Positions 20,709 to 32,741 of a stretch of DNA of 64,000 nt are shown piece after piece; within the stretch, counting starts at the first letter, position 1, and each line of letters opens with the position of its first letter. The position numbers and the translations under genes are program-made. The notes under the pieces were generated by a model. It was not told where the DNA came from, searched no databases, and was given only the letters and a program-made list of their open reading frames with translations. Source of the DNA: Voacanga thouarsii (taxonomy: Eukaryota; Streptophyta; Magnoliopsida; Gentianales; Apocynaceae); NCBI GenBank assembly GCA_026120185.1, contig JANUWF010001683.1, positions 4,100,001 through 4,164,000 of the forward strand, in the 5' to 3' direction.

Positions 20709-21540
20709 ATAGGTTTAGGCAAATATTGATAGTATATATGCTACTTTATTAAGTTCAAATCTTTTATCTAACCTGTCTTGTTTATGTTGTTGGATGGTTA
20801 GAATGCATAGAACTTCAAGGAAAGGGCAGCAATGGCATTCTTCTATCCCTATCTACCCAAAAGACCTACCAATACCTCAACCTGCACCTCAGCATGCACC
20901 ACAGCCAATTATTCCCTTGGAAGATAGCAGTAACGATGACGTCCCGATCAATGAGCCACCCCCAAAACCTATGATATACTTGGTTTTGGACAGTGAAGAT
21001 GAGAAGATTGATATGGCATAGGTTCCCACCCTCCTAGTCCCATAGTTGACTTGCCAGCTGATAGTGATGATCCGGGAGAGATAGATTATGAATCTCCACC
21101 TAGACCTTCGTTCATACCTCCACCCAACAAGGTTGAGACCAGGGAGAATTCTAGGTGACCCAGGAAAGAGCCAATGGAGGGGTTTGCAAGTGGGGTTGGG
21201 ATAGACTTCACTAAGAATTCAGAGGGATGCTTATATGAGGCCAACTTTGAAGATTCTAATGAAGACTAGAGGGACTAAGGGTTGTTATGATCTGGATGTT
21301 TATTTACTGCTTTTCATAAATTTCTATGATAAGAAGTTTCATTTCTGTTTACCATTTTAATTTTAAATTTATACAAATAAGAGTACCTGAGTACTTTAAG
21401 ATTTTAGAGAAATTTACATGCAATTTTTTAGACAAAACTTGCATCTAATTTTCTTTTACTTAAACTTGAATGTGAATGCATGTTCAACTGAAATGATTTA
21501 ATCATTGAATGCATAAACTCATCATTTAGGTATGGTTTAG
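20709..21540 (+). pseudogene. Gypsy1 5' internal remnant (gag mostly lost)
   Basis: A 75-codon frame from 20794 starts M-V-R-M-H-R-T-S-R-K-G and is rich in Pro and acidic residues. It stops at 21021, and the following text up to 21270 continues in broken frames. This is a coding-like piece upstream of the polymerase, but no capsid, zinc knuckle or protease motif is visible, so an internal deletion of several kb of the usual element is inferred. 21270-21540 is AT-rich without features. Confidence 0.5.
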
Positions 21541-21541
21541 A

Positions 21542-21748
21542 ATGGCACCCAAGTGTTGTGTAGCCACATCAGGCAGGAGAGTTCCAGAGGCAGAACCGGT
21601 GGCACCAAAGGTTGAAATGACCCAAATGCAGTCACTCAACCAGGGGAATAAGAGCGAGCCAGATTTGGAAATGGGGTCAGAAGAACCTATTGGAGTGACA
21701 ATTAGGCAAGCATTCAGCAAGGATGTCAAGGATATTTTGCTTATGTGA
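21542..21748 (+). pseudogene. Gypsy1 pol N-terminal remnant
   Basis: 68-codon frame with R-V-P-E-A-E-P-V-A-P-K and, near the end, R-Q-A-F-S-K-D-V-K-D. No zinc knuckle or protease triad. It runs directly into the region before reverse transcriptase. Confidence 0.4.
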
Positions 21749-21774
21749 TAAATAAGCCGAAGGACCAGTGAATT

Positions 21775-22635
21775 CTGGAGGATACCGAGGTAGTAAAGGA
21801 TTTTCCCGATGTGTTCCCTACGGAACTCACTTATCTACCTCCCAGCCGAGAAGTTAAATTCACCATTGATCTAGTACTAGGAGCAGAAGTGGTATCCTGG
21901 ACTCCATATCGGATGGCACCGACAGAGCTGAAAGAACTGAAGGAGCAGCTAGAAGAGTTAGTGAAGCAAGGTTACATCAGACCTAGCACATCACCCTGGG
22001 AAGCACCTGTGCTCTTTGTTAAGAAGAAGGATAGGACTCTGAGGCTGTGCATTGACTATCGGAGCTTGAACAACCTGACGATCACGAATAAATATCCACT
22101 ACCGCTAATTGATGAGCTGTTCGACCAGTTGCAAGGATCCTGTTGTTACTCCAAACTGGACTTGAGGCGACGATACTATCAAGTGAGAATAAAAAAGAAG
22201 GATATCCCCAAAATAGCCTTTAACACAAGATATGGTTACTATAAGCTCGTGGTAATACCATTCGGGGTAACCAATGCACCAGCAATATTCATGGATTTGA
22301 TGCATTGAGTGTTCCGACCCTATTTGGACAAGTTTATGGTGGTCTTTATTGACGACATACACATTTATTCCAACAGTCCAGAGGAGCATGCCGAGCATCT
22401 AAAACTGGTATTGGAGAAGCTAAGAGAGCACAAGCTTTTCGCCAAGTTTAGCAAGTGTGAGTTTTGGCTAAATAGTGTGACATTTCTTGGCCACGTGGTG
22501 ACCAATGATGGAATAAAGGTAGACCCAGCGAAGGTTGAAGCAGTTTCGGACTGGGAGCAACCGGAGAACATCACCGAGATTCGAAACTTCTTGGGATTAG
22601 CTGGTTATTATAGGAGGTTCATCAAAGGATTTTAA
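21775..22635 (+). pseudogene. Gypsy1 reverse transcriptase
   Basis: Copies element RNA to DNA. From [13 protein letters not shown] at about 21790, through [36 protein letters not shown], to the active-site box F-I-D-D (22345-22356) and [16 protein letters not shown]. The catalytic Asp pair is intact. One tga at 22306 interrupts an otherwise open frame, which stays the same on both sides, and a taa at 22633 closes it. Confidence 0.9.
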
Positions 22636-23303
22636 ACGCACGCATTGCCTATGACCTAACTGCTGAGGAAAAACGTACTATTTGTTTGGAATGAAAAATG
22701 TGAGAAGAGTTTCCAAGAGCTGAAGCGAAGATTGATGTCAGCTCCAGTGTTGAGTCTGCCAGAGGGAGATAAGCCTTACGCGCTGTATACCAATACTTCG
22801 AAAGAAGGTTTTGGAGCAATTTTGATGCAAGACCGAAAGGTGGTCGCTTATGCTTCTCAGAAGTTGAGATCTCATGAAATCAATTACCCTACGCATGATC
22901 TAGAGTAAGCTGCTATTGTGTTCGCTTTAAAGAATTGGCGACACTACTTGTACGGAGCGGAATATGAAGTGTTCACTGATCACAAGAGTCTAAAGTACAT
23001 CTTCATCCAGAAGGACTTGAATCTGAGCCAACGAAGGTGGATGAAATTTTTGGAGGAGTACTATCATCCCGGGAAGGCCAACGTTGTTACTAATGCCTTG
23101 AGCAGAAAAGTCAGTATGGCCAGACTAAGGGAACAGGAGAATCAAGTGGTTCAGGATGTATTAGATAGAAGAGCGGAAATGCAAAGGGAGAAGATTGTTG
23201 TTAGCAACCTAAAGTTGATACCACATCTAAGGCGGGAAATTATTGAAGCTCAGCAAAATAATGCAAAATTTCAACTTTTCAAGGGCAATGAGCTCAAATG
23301 GTA
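22636..23303 (+). pseudogene. Gypsy1 RNase H and tether
   Basis: Same frame as the polymerase. [13 protein letters not shown] with the first acidic residue changed to Asn (normally Y-T-D-A-S), [35 protein letters not shown] and [16 protein letters not shown]. Stops occur near 22657 and 22906. The tail after 23120 is the link to integrase. Confidence 0.85.
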
Positions 23304-24475
23304 AGGCAGTGAATTTTAGTAGGATGAGGCGGGAGTTTTGTATTTCAGAGATCGGTTGTGTGTACCCAAAGAGCATCAATTGAAGGACAGAATTTTGGGA
23401 GAGGCGCATAAGAGCAAATACGCCATTCATTCGGGAGAGGTCAAAATGTATTAGGATTTGAAAAAGGGCCTATTAGTGGCCCGGAATGAAGCGTGACGTG
23501 GTTATGTATGTCTCGACATGTCTAACCTATCAGAAGGTCAAAGTGGAGCATAAAAAGTCAGTTGGACTGTTGCAACCGTTGCTATTACCTGAATGGAAGT
23601 GGGAGGAAGTGACCATGGACTTCGTTACCGGACTTCCTATGTCAAGGACCTAAAAGGACGCCATATGGGTGGTGGTGGATTGACTGACCAAATCAGCACA
23701 TTTCATACTAGTGAATGTAAGAGATTCCATGGAGAAGTTAGCGCAGATCTATGTGCGAGAAATAGTTCGACTGCATGGAGTGCCTTCCAGTATTATGTTT
23801 GACCGAGATCTAAGGTTTACATCTCGATTTTAGGGCAAGTTTCAAGAATCAATGGGGTCGAGTCTGAAGTTCAGTATGACGGCGCATTCGCAAATCGATG
23901 GGCAGCCAGAAAGGGTTATATAGATACTAGAGGATATGCTGAGAGCGTGTGTTCTGGATTTTGGCGATAAATGGATCAAATGTGTGCCGTATACGGAGTT
24001 GTCGTACAATAACAGTTATCAAGCTTCGATTGGAATGGCTCCGTATAATGCACTATATGGGCGCAAATGTTAGGTACCGCTATACTGGAGTTGGTCAAAA
24101 GATGGACACATAAGCAAAATCGGAGAAGTCTGTATTCAAGAAATGCTGGACAAGGTTAAGTTAATTAGGGAAAGGTTGTAAGCAGCTCAGAGCCGACAAA
24201 AGAGCTATGCAGAAAATAGGCGGAGAAAGTTAGAATTCCAAGAGGGAGATAGTGTATTCCTAAGATTAACACCGAATAGAGAAATCTTGAAGTATCCGAA
24301 AGGTGGGAAGCTGAAGTCGAGGTATTTGGGACCGTTCCAGATAAAGAAAATAATTAGGCCACTGGCGTACCAATTGGATTTGCCAAATTGACTGATAGGA
24401 TTTCACGACGTGTTTCATGTATCGTAGCTAAAGAAGTACAACGCCGACCTTGATCATGTTTCGAATGAGGAGCCG
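23304..24475 (+). pseudogene. Gypsy1 integrase
   Basis: Zinc finger H-K-S-K-Y-A-I-H with C-x2-C near 23520, core D-F-V-T-G-L-P, D-A-I-W-V-V-V-D, then R-L-H-G-V-P-S-S-I with D-R-D, and L-S-Y-N-N-S-Y-Q-A-S-I-G-M-A-P. The C-terminal part has Q-E-G-D-S-V-F-L-R and R-Y-L-G-P-F-Q-I, then V-F-H-V-S. At least eight stops and one shift (near 23480) break it. The Glu-containing motif near 23910 reads I-D-G-Q-P-E-R, so that Glu is still visible. Confidence 0.87.
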
Positions 24476-24658
24476 TTGGTGTTACAACCCGACCTGAGCT
24501 ATATTGAGAAACCTGTGCGAATATTGGACCGAAGTATCAAGACCCTCCGGAACAACCAGATACCGATGGTAAAGGTGCAGTGGGAGCATCATGGCACGCG
24601 AGATACCTCATGGGAAACAGAATATTGGGTAAAGCGGAAGTATCCCGATCAGAGATAG
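24476..24658 (+). pseudogene. Gypsy1 chromodomain tail
   Basis: 60-codon C-terminal frame with P-V-R-I-L-D-R, L-R-N-N-Q-I-P-M-V-K-V-Q-W-E-H-H and D-T-S-W-E-T-E-Y-W, the form of the integrase-linked chromodomain of Tekay/Del-type chromoviruses, thought to steer insertion to marked chromatin. The last aromatic-acidic positions are kept. The frame closes at tag 24656, 46 bases before the 3' LTR. Confidence 0.82.
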
Positions 24659-24686
24659 AGGTATGCCTGAATTTCGGGACGAAATT

Positions 24687-24704
24687 CTCCTAAGGAGGGG
24701 AGGA
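24687..24704 (+). other. Gypsy1 polypurine tract
   Basis: ctcctaaggaggggagga directly before the 3' LTR; the aaggaggggagga part is pure purine. Confidence 0.9.
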
Positions 24705-24952
24705 TGTGAAACCCCAACTAAAACCAACCCTAGAGTAAGAGGGTCGGGATGCATATCATATTTTCTTGCATGCATAAAAATATTTTTGAATGATTTTATG
24801 TGCTTTAAAATTGTGATTTATAGTCTAGAAGGTTTAAGTTGTCCTTATTGAGTAGGAAGGGTAAAGTGGTAATTTTGCTTGAAGTAAGAATAGGGAGATA
24901 TCTTGAGTAGTAAATAGGGGGAATATTTAGGAGAGAAAATAAAAACAAGAGT

Positions 24953-25018
24953 TGTTGTGGTTTAGAGGTTTAAGCTTTGGAATTAATCTCTAAGGTCTTG
25001 AGTTCAAATCCCATCATT
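24953..25018 (+). other. tRNA-like block in Gypsy1 3' LTR
   Basis: Same box A-like tggtttagaggtttaagc and box B-like gagttcaaatcccatc as at 17009. Confidence 0.55.
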
Positions 25019-26610
25019 TAAGTTTTAACATAATTAAATTTTATTTTGTTTAAGGTTGGACTTTTCGGCCTTTGTATCCCACAAGTAGAACTAGGAGGGT
25101 TGTCCTAGGAAAGATATGGAGGAAATGTCCTAATCCTATTCTAATGCCCTACAAGAATTCTTAAGGGATTCATGTCCTTCTACTCTCTAGCTTACCTTAA
25201 TTCTTTATCAATTAAGTTGTTCAATTTATCCCAGGGCCATTTTTATTTGCAGAAAATCCAGCAAGGTTCATTAACCATGGAATCTCGAAAATGACTCTTA
25301 GAGGGTAGAGTATTGGCTGGAAATGGGAAAGGAGTTGAGGAAGTTTCCCAAGAGAATTAATTTCCATGGTTGAACCTTCAAACTCCACTCCATAAGTGTT
25401 CATCTTCTTCATGGTAGCAATCTGGAAAATTTCCAGCTTCATTGACCAGTCTAGCTTTCGAAAACTTCAGCCATTTTTTTTCCCTCAAATACTACTAGAA
25501 AAATAGCCAATTTGTTTAGTTTGAAGACTGAAACCTTTGGCCAAAAATCGAACTGCACAAAGCTGTGCAAACCAAGAAAGAAAAAACCTGGACAGTTCCG
25601 CAGCTTAGCAGTCCAAAAACCAAGCTGTTTCTTCTAGCCTTCAAACCAGTAATTCATCTTTATCTTTCCTCCATAAAGAAGGCTGGAAACCAGTCTTAAA
25701 GAACCCTCCAATACCCTTTCAAACCTTCTGCAAGTCGACTGGAATATTGCAGAAAAATCTGCAGAAAAATTCCAGCAAACCATTAAAATGACCAACCAGA
25801 AATTCTAGTCTTGCTCCCACTTCAAGCTTTGTCTGAAAATCACTTCAACTTTCTGTGAAACTAACCTAAGTCAGCCATGAACAGAACTTCTTCGTCCCCT
25901 CCTTTGATCTGCTTGAATGAGCACCATAGCTACTCCTTAAATCACTCCATCATTTACTCTAATTAAGCTTCCAATTAGAATTCAAAATTTCAACAAATTG
26001 CTCCATGAAAACTTCCATGGATTAAGCTCTAAACAATCAGAACTCCTCCCACCACTACACTCAGAATTTCAGCCACCCTATAGCTCTTAAAAACCTCATT
26101 CATCTCAGCAAAACTTCAACAAAACCAGTCGGCCATAGCAGCTCCAAGAACCTTCATCAACCAAACCACTCTTACCATATCTTCTACCTTAATTCACTCC
26201 ATGAATTACTCCTTTTGAATTTCAAACAACTAGCTTTCCCTCTTTCCCCTAATCTGAAATCCAATCACAAGAATTCCTCTAACCATTCGGCCAAAATCCT
26301 TCAACAAATTTCGTCTAGCTTTCTCTCTATTCTCTCTATTTCTTCAAGAACACCAAGAACACACACCACTATTCTCCAATCCTAAGACCACTCCAAACAC
26401 CTCCAATCCCTTCCAAAAATTCTAGATCACATCTTCTCACCCTCTAGAGACCATTTCTGTATTTTATAAAATCAAACATTTAAAACAAAATTCTATTATC
26501 TGATCGAAAACTAGAATTTTTCTTGAAGATTCAAGAACTCACTCAAGGTAACCAAGAACGATTTTGATCATTCTTCTCTTCTCTTCAATCTTTAATATAA
26601 TGTACTAATA

Positions 26611-26611
<1 letters not shown>

Positions 26612-26674
<63 letters not shown>
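26612..26674. repeat. (CT)n tract in Gypsy1 3' LTR
   Basis: About 31 CT units with one cttt interruption, much longer than in the 5' LTR, so it has expanded or shrunk since insertion. Confidence 0.93.
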
Positions 26675-26676
<2 letters not shown>

Positions 26677-29107
26677 CAAAATGGTTGTTTAAACCATGGC
26701 CGTTGATCTTCTTCTTCCTTGGACAAATCAAGCCCCATTCGCGTATGGATCTCCTAGGATCTTAGACAAGATTGTCATCAACAAAGTATTTCCCTTTAAC
26801 CCTCTTCTCAATTCTAAAATCATGCCTCTTAGATGTTGTTAGAAAAGGATAGAATACGATTAGGGATGGAGTATGTGTTTGTATGAAGGAGTTGAGATTG
26901 GAGCATGAGGATGTTTTGTCATGGTTGAGTTTTATGATATTTTGTAGTTTATTGCATGCTCTTCATGTTGTGAGTAAGTATGGATGATTAAGCGTGATAG
27001 ATATTATGTCACATTTAGTGTATAGGGTTTTATGTTCTTGTATTCTTGTTGAAGCCATGTATATGATTATTCTTGGTAGAGATTTAGCCTTGTGATAGAA
27101 GGTTTAGATTTAAGTCTATATTCATGAATGGATTGGTTTGTTGATTCATGTTAGATTTTATGTCCATGATTATTGGTAGCAATAGGAGAATTATAATCAT
27201 GACCTTGTTGATCCTAAGCTATCTTAATTGACCAATTGTAGTACGTTAATAAAAAATTTTAATACTATATTTTCCTTCAATAATTTCGAAAACCCTAGGA
27301 AGTTTTGGAATTAGATTATTCAATGAAATAGTGATATTTTAGCCAAATAAATTATATCTTCTATTAAAAATAATATATATATATATATTATATAATAATG
27401 ATAATAAATAAGGCCTTTTATATAAGTAATCATAAGAGGTAAAATATTAATCTTGTAGGTCATATATTCATAAATACTATTAAATTTTATTTATTACCTT
27501 TTGATCAAAATTTAATAAAATTTACTATTAATTTTATTTACTAATTATTTTCTATCTATTAATTATTAATTTGGAGATTAATAATAGTTTATTATTTTTA
27601 AGACTTAGGACCCTTCATCAAATAAACCCTAGTTTATTTATTAATAGCAAAGATTATATTTTAACCCATAACTTATTAGAAATTATTTTACAACCCCTAG
27701 TTATTTTCATTTATCAAACTAAACTTATTATATAAAAACGCTTTATCATCTAGCCTTAAAGCTTAGGACATTAGGGTCATTATTGTAATAAGTTGAACTA
27801 GGATTATTTATGGAAGGAATTATGGCTTGAGTGTAACCATACGGCTTGTGTTTACCCCAAGCAGGGTTAGGTCAACCTTGGAGGATGCTTCAATTAGCTC
27901 AAGCAAAAAATCAAGTAAGCTCCTGCATAAAACTTATTTGATGTCAAAAGATTACTATGGAAAGCCAAACACGAAGTGTATGAACACTGATTTTTTGTAA
28001 AGGCAATTGAGGACTATTTCTATTCTTGTTGCAGTCAAACAAATCATTTGAAATCTACAAGCAATTTTACTCAAACACCAAACTTCTTCTAAAACCAACT
28101 TTGATACGAATTTTAAAACCCTTAATTGCCATTTCCGAATAAAGCAATGTGTTATCTGTTTTCTCCCAAGTGGGACAAACAACGTTGAGTACTCAATAAG
28201 GGTAGGCTAGTAGTACTAGTTTTGAAGAGCAAGAGTGAGTCTTCTGGTTGGAGGCCACCTCCAGAAGATAAACTCAACTTAGAGAAACGATAGTACTACT
28301 TAGTCATGCCAGTCCGAGCTAGCAGGTTTCAGTCATGTGGACTGTGTGTTTTCGGAGTGGTCAAGCGGTTTGTTTGGGTGTAGAAAAGGAGGAGTATCTT
28401 ATGCAAAAGGCCGTACACCTACCTTTTGTCAGTCTGCACAAAGTGTGGCATTCTGACTGTTATATGGACATGGGGCCCAACGTGTGGTAACCCATGGCTG
28501 CCTATTTGCGTGGTTGAGTTTATTGTGCACTTGTATGGTTTGAAAAGAGGAAAACACCACTCTTTATTTTAACCTTATTTATTGCTTGCCAGCATTTTCT
28601 CTTATGAAGTTTTTACAACTTGCATGCATGAACTGTTTTACCTAACACACTCAAAGCACACATGGACTTACTGTGATTTTTATCTCATCACCTTTTATGC
28701 CATTTTTCAGGTCGATCTTACTGTGGGGATGAGTAGCTAGAATGTTGCCTGCTTGAAGACTCTTGTTGTTTATTTTATATGTTGCTTTGAGAGCTAATAG
28801 TGAACAATTTATTTTGGATTTGTTCTTGAATTTTTGGGCTGTAATAAGTTTTAATTTTAAAGTATTGTTTATTTTCATTTGTGTGTCCTAGTTATAAAGA
28901 CCCTTTGTCTTTTAGATGGGGCGACATCCCCGGCTCTGTTGGGCCTAGGTAGTGGGGTGTTACATTTGGACTCCTGTGTTTTAGTTTCAAAAAATTCTAC
29001 TAAGACCGCAACCTACAGTACTCAACCACACGTCACTAGAATAAGTACACCACAGCGTACTTCTACTCAGGTATACCGCAGCATACCTAGTGTACTGCAG
29101 TACACTA

Positions 29108-29240
29108 CCAACCTTACTCACCTTAAGCCAGGAGTCCCCATACCAACCTTACTCACCATAAGCCAGAGTCCCTAAGCCAACCATACTCACCATAAGCTAG
29201 GAGTCACCATACCAATCTTACTCACCATAAAGGCAGGATA
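29108..29240. repeat. 35-bp minisatellite in Gypsy2 LTR
   Basis: Four units of 34-35 bp starting ccaacc at 29108, 29143, 29177 and 29212, each with actcaccataagcc-like core. Confidence 0.85.
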
Positions 29241-29679
29241 ACTCATCCCAATGTCCTATCACCCTATTCGGAGTAAGACAATCCCTAGAACTAGGCCAGG
29301 TTACTAGGGTCATTTAACGTAGGCTAGTACAAAGATCAAATCCTTGTTGAGTACTCAATGTTATCAATACCAACCCCTTCTGTCTTATCAAGCCAGAAGG
29401 TTATCTAATCCCATAGAATTTTCAAAACAAACATTTTTGGGGCAAAATAATAATTTTCAAAATTTGATCCTATTGACTTGTAAGTCAGATCATCATTCAT
29501 ATAGGCTCTGCAGAGCCAATCAATTCATTCCATAGGCACTTTAGGCCAGTAAAATAATTTTTGGGATCAAAATGTCATTTTTCAAAAGTCAATCTCATTA
29601 CGAGAGATTATTTTTCAAAACCGTGTCAAAACACGGTAAAGAGTTAATTTTCATAAATCAAAACAAGTTTTCAGAAGTA

Positions 29680-29960
29680 ATCTGGTCATTTTGCCCGTAC
29701 TCAATCACAAAAGTCATTTCTAAGGGCATTCGGGTCATTTTACGCATGCCCGATTCCAAAAGACTTTCTGAGGGTATTCGGGCCATTTTACCCTTACTCG
29801 ATTTGAAAATTGTTCACAAGAGTTCCAATAAGGATGTTCGGTCATTTACCGAATACCTAATTCTAAAGGTTTTCATAAAACATCCCAAAAAAGACATTTG
29901 GATTATTTTCCAAATACTCGATTCCAAAAGGAATTCATTTCAAGAAATCCCAAATTCTAA
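29680..29960. repeat. Degenerate 50-60-bp repeats in Gypsy2 LTR
   Basis: About five units built on attcgggtcattttacc followed by tactcgattccaaaag. They produce a long chance open frame (29572-30072) that I do not regard as a gene. Confidence 0.7.
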
Positions 29961-31194
29961 TCCCAAAAGAGGATTAAATTCAAAGTTTCCAAACACATTT
30001 TCACAAAATGTTCCAATAAGGGCATTCCATTCAATTCATGAATACTCGATTCTAAAATTTACCATTTTCTAAAAATCCCAAGTATTTAATCCACGAGGGA
30101 CTAAATTCACAAAATTCATGCTTCAATCATCCATTAAGGTTTCCAAGCCAATTATGAAGTTTTTTCAAGCCCAAAATGGCGCAAAACAATTCTTGCTCAG
30201 ATAAACTTTAAATATATTTAGGGATTTCCAAAATGGTATAAAACATAGCATTTCATGGAAAAAATGAAGCATACTAGCTTTCAAAAGGTTTTAAAAATCA
30301 AAGGGACTCACGTCGTGTCCTAATTAACTCTTTTCCATTTACGGTTGTTCAATCACCCTTTCTACCGTTTCAATATTCTGTTGGCTATTTACCAATAAAC
30401 TTACACCAAACATCATTTTTGGATCAATTCATGTTTGGCCGAAAATTAGCCGACGGTTAGCCAATGTCCAGCCGAATTGCCCGACGGGACTGATGGCTAG
30501 CCAACGTTTAAGGAAAATGTTCAACTTCCGTTCACATCATTTTTTCATCGTTTGTTCAATTCTTTTGTTTTCCTTTCTCCCACATCCTTTCTCCCTTCAT
30601 TTACAAGGGATTCACTTCATGTGTCTCATTTATTTCATCCAAAATCACAAAATTAATCCTCCTTAAGTTCATCCATTTTCGAACTAGTTTTCTGGAATTT
30701 CACTGCTTGACATATAATTTTCAATCTACAACTCTGATTTGACTCTATGATATTCCAAAATGATTGTAAGATAGTTAAATTTAATTTTTTTAAAGCTCTT
30801 TTTAGAGTTCTGGTTCCCATGATATGCTATTTGGCAAAAACAGCCCCAGTAGTTTTGCTTCAATTTCACTATTCATGCTTTCCTTTGTTTTCCTCTAGCT
30901 TTTAACACCTTGGAACCATTAATTCATTAAGTTTTCCTTCAAATCATCTTCAATTCTGTGATTTCCATATTCTAATAGCTTACAAGGGTCACACTTATTC
31001 AACACAAATTCACCTTTTCTAATCACGAGCTAGTACCAATACATTTTTCTAACTAAGTAACTTCAATTTTTATTCTACTTTAATCATCATCTCCCCAACT
31101 GGAATCAACCCTTCAAACTACCATAATTATTCAGTTCTTCTTCACATAAAACATCATTCAAAAACCCTTAGGCAGCCGGCACACAAATGAGCAT

Positions 31195-32741
31195 TGATAG
31201 GGCCTAAATAAGTAATATATTTCCTAGTTATTTGAGACTATTTTGTGATACATTTTATTCAATAACTGGTCATATTCCTTCATATTTGAGATTTTACCCT
31301 TGGAAAGGTATTTTGTGCATTATTTTAGATTTTAGGGGTAAAATAAGACAAAAACATCACAAAACAGAGTAGAGGCAACGCCGGCTAGGCCAGGGGAACC
31401 GGCGCTGGTCATGTGCTACTAGCACACACTTTGAAGCAATGAAAAAACTAGTGAAACCGAGCTGAACAGAACCGAACTGGCGCCGGCTATGAGGCCAGAG
31501 ATGGCGCCGGATGCAATCTAGAAGGGTTGGCATGAAAATAAAAAAAAAAAAAAAATCGGCGAACGAAACAAGGAACAGACCACAACTAGCGCTGGCCCTA
31601 GGTAGGACAAGCGGCACCGGCTGTGCACTAGTGTTAAGGTGGTACCTTGATTTTTATGCACATTATTTGACAATTTACAAAGTTTTAGTATTTTCCTACT
31701 TCTAGTCGGCTAGAAACCCTACACCAACGAATTTAGGCACTTCTTAAGCCTATAAATACAGGAAAAACACAAGATGAATGGGAGAATTCAAGGATAAAAA
31801 TAGAAAATCACTTAAAATTGAGGAATTCTTCAAATCAAGAAGGATTGTGCAAAAGGGTCTACAAAAGAAGAAGGAGGAGGCTTGTCTATGAGTGCTTTCT
31901 TCTACTTTGTTTTCTTTTTCTTGAATAATGATGTATTAATTATTTTATTCTAATTTGACATTTTTTTCGGTATTAATGACTTTTAGAGTTACTATGATCT
32001 TTTGATTAATTGATTGTTATTCTTAGTATTTAATTACTTGTGCTGATTACCAGATTAATTAGTTATTTCTTTCTATTAACTTGTTGAGGCCAAATGGGTT
32101 GATGGTGGTTTCAATTTATTGATTTAATATTTGTTGTGTATTAACTTGCTGAGACCAAATGGGTTAATTGCTAAGAACGGGGTAATTAAAGGTTAATTGA
32201 TGTCTGCCTAGACCCAGGATTCATTGGTTAGCTTCATGTTTTAAGTTTGCCGAGACCACGGAAATTTAATCAAGGGTTGTGTTTAATGCATCTTTTTGGT
32301 GAATTAGTTGAGATGGACCAAGTGATGCTAATTTATCTAGAATATATGATTTCATGGATTGAAAAAAAAGTGAATCTATCTTAATCCTTCGCGATGCTAA
32401 GAGAATTTAGTTATAATAATGATTGGGTACTTTAATGTCACGTTTGTCAAAATGATGGTTTGAGTTACATAATTCTCCATTGTTGACATGTATATATTCT
32501 TTTAGTTTATTTTATTTTCCTTTTTATTTCTTTTTCACTTTATTGAGTCAATTAAACAATGAAAGAAAAGTGATTAATGCATACTTGTTCCTTGAGGATC
32601 GACACTCGTTTGAACCCTATGCTATGTTAATGATGAGTATGCTTGCTCATATGTGTAATTTAGGATTAACGTTTTAATTTAAACTTGATTGGGAATGTGC
32701 TTATTTTTATATGATTTTTATACCCAAATCCATACATATCA
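31195..32741 (+). mobile_element. X-family solo LTR (TSD agcat)
   Basis: 1547 bp, tgatagggcc to catatca, flanked by agcat at 31190-31194 and 32742-32746. TATA box tataaata at 31751-31758. A GC-rich patch (31378-31620) repeats ggcgccgg. The cttgaggatcgacactcg motif near 32592 is shared with the other X copies. The family has the look of a Tat/Athila-type gypsy LTR, but no internal region is present to confirm it. Confidence 0.9.

Larger units (their letters stand above)
16762..28964 (+). mobile_element. Gypsy1, full-length chromodomain Ty3/gypsy element
   Basis: LTRs of 3933 and 4260 bp, TSD tttgg at 16757-16761 and 28965-28969, primer site, polyprotein remnants ending in a chromodomain, and a purine tract. 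The long LTRs and chromodomain suit the Tekay/Del group of plant chromoviruses. The internal region is only 4.0 kb: most of gag and the protease are missing. Inserted in the Gypsy2 5' LTR. Confidence 0.93.
24705..28964 (+). repeat. Gypsy1 3' LTR
   Basis: tgtgaaacccc to ggggtgttaca, 4260 bp. Holds the tRNA-like block at 24953-25018, long CT tract 26612-26674, and a central AT-rich zone at about 27240-27730. It differs from the 5' LTR by many point changes and by the roughly 250-bp segment at about 25960-26210. Confidence 0.93.
28965..31194 (-). repeat. Gypsy2 5' LTR, segment 2
   Basis: Picks up after the right copy of tttgg. It contains two patches of degenerate tandem repeats (29108-29240 and about 29680-29960). 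Interrupted at 31195 by an X solo LTR; its last five bases agcat are that insertion's target duplication. Confidence 0.82.

Noticed and set aside
21811..22635. An active gypsy polymerase
   Set aside because: A tga at 22306 and many downstream stops, and the lack of gag and protease, rule it out despite the intact F-I-D-D box.
29108..29240. CRISPR-like regular spacing
   Set aside because: Units are contiguous 35-bp tandem repeats without unique spacers, in a plant LTR.
29572..30072. 166-codon open frame in the Gypsy2 LTR
   Set aside because: Made by degenerate repeats; no recognisable domain.
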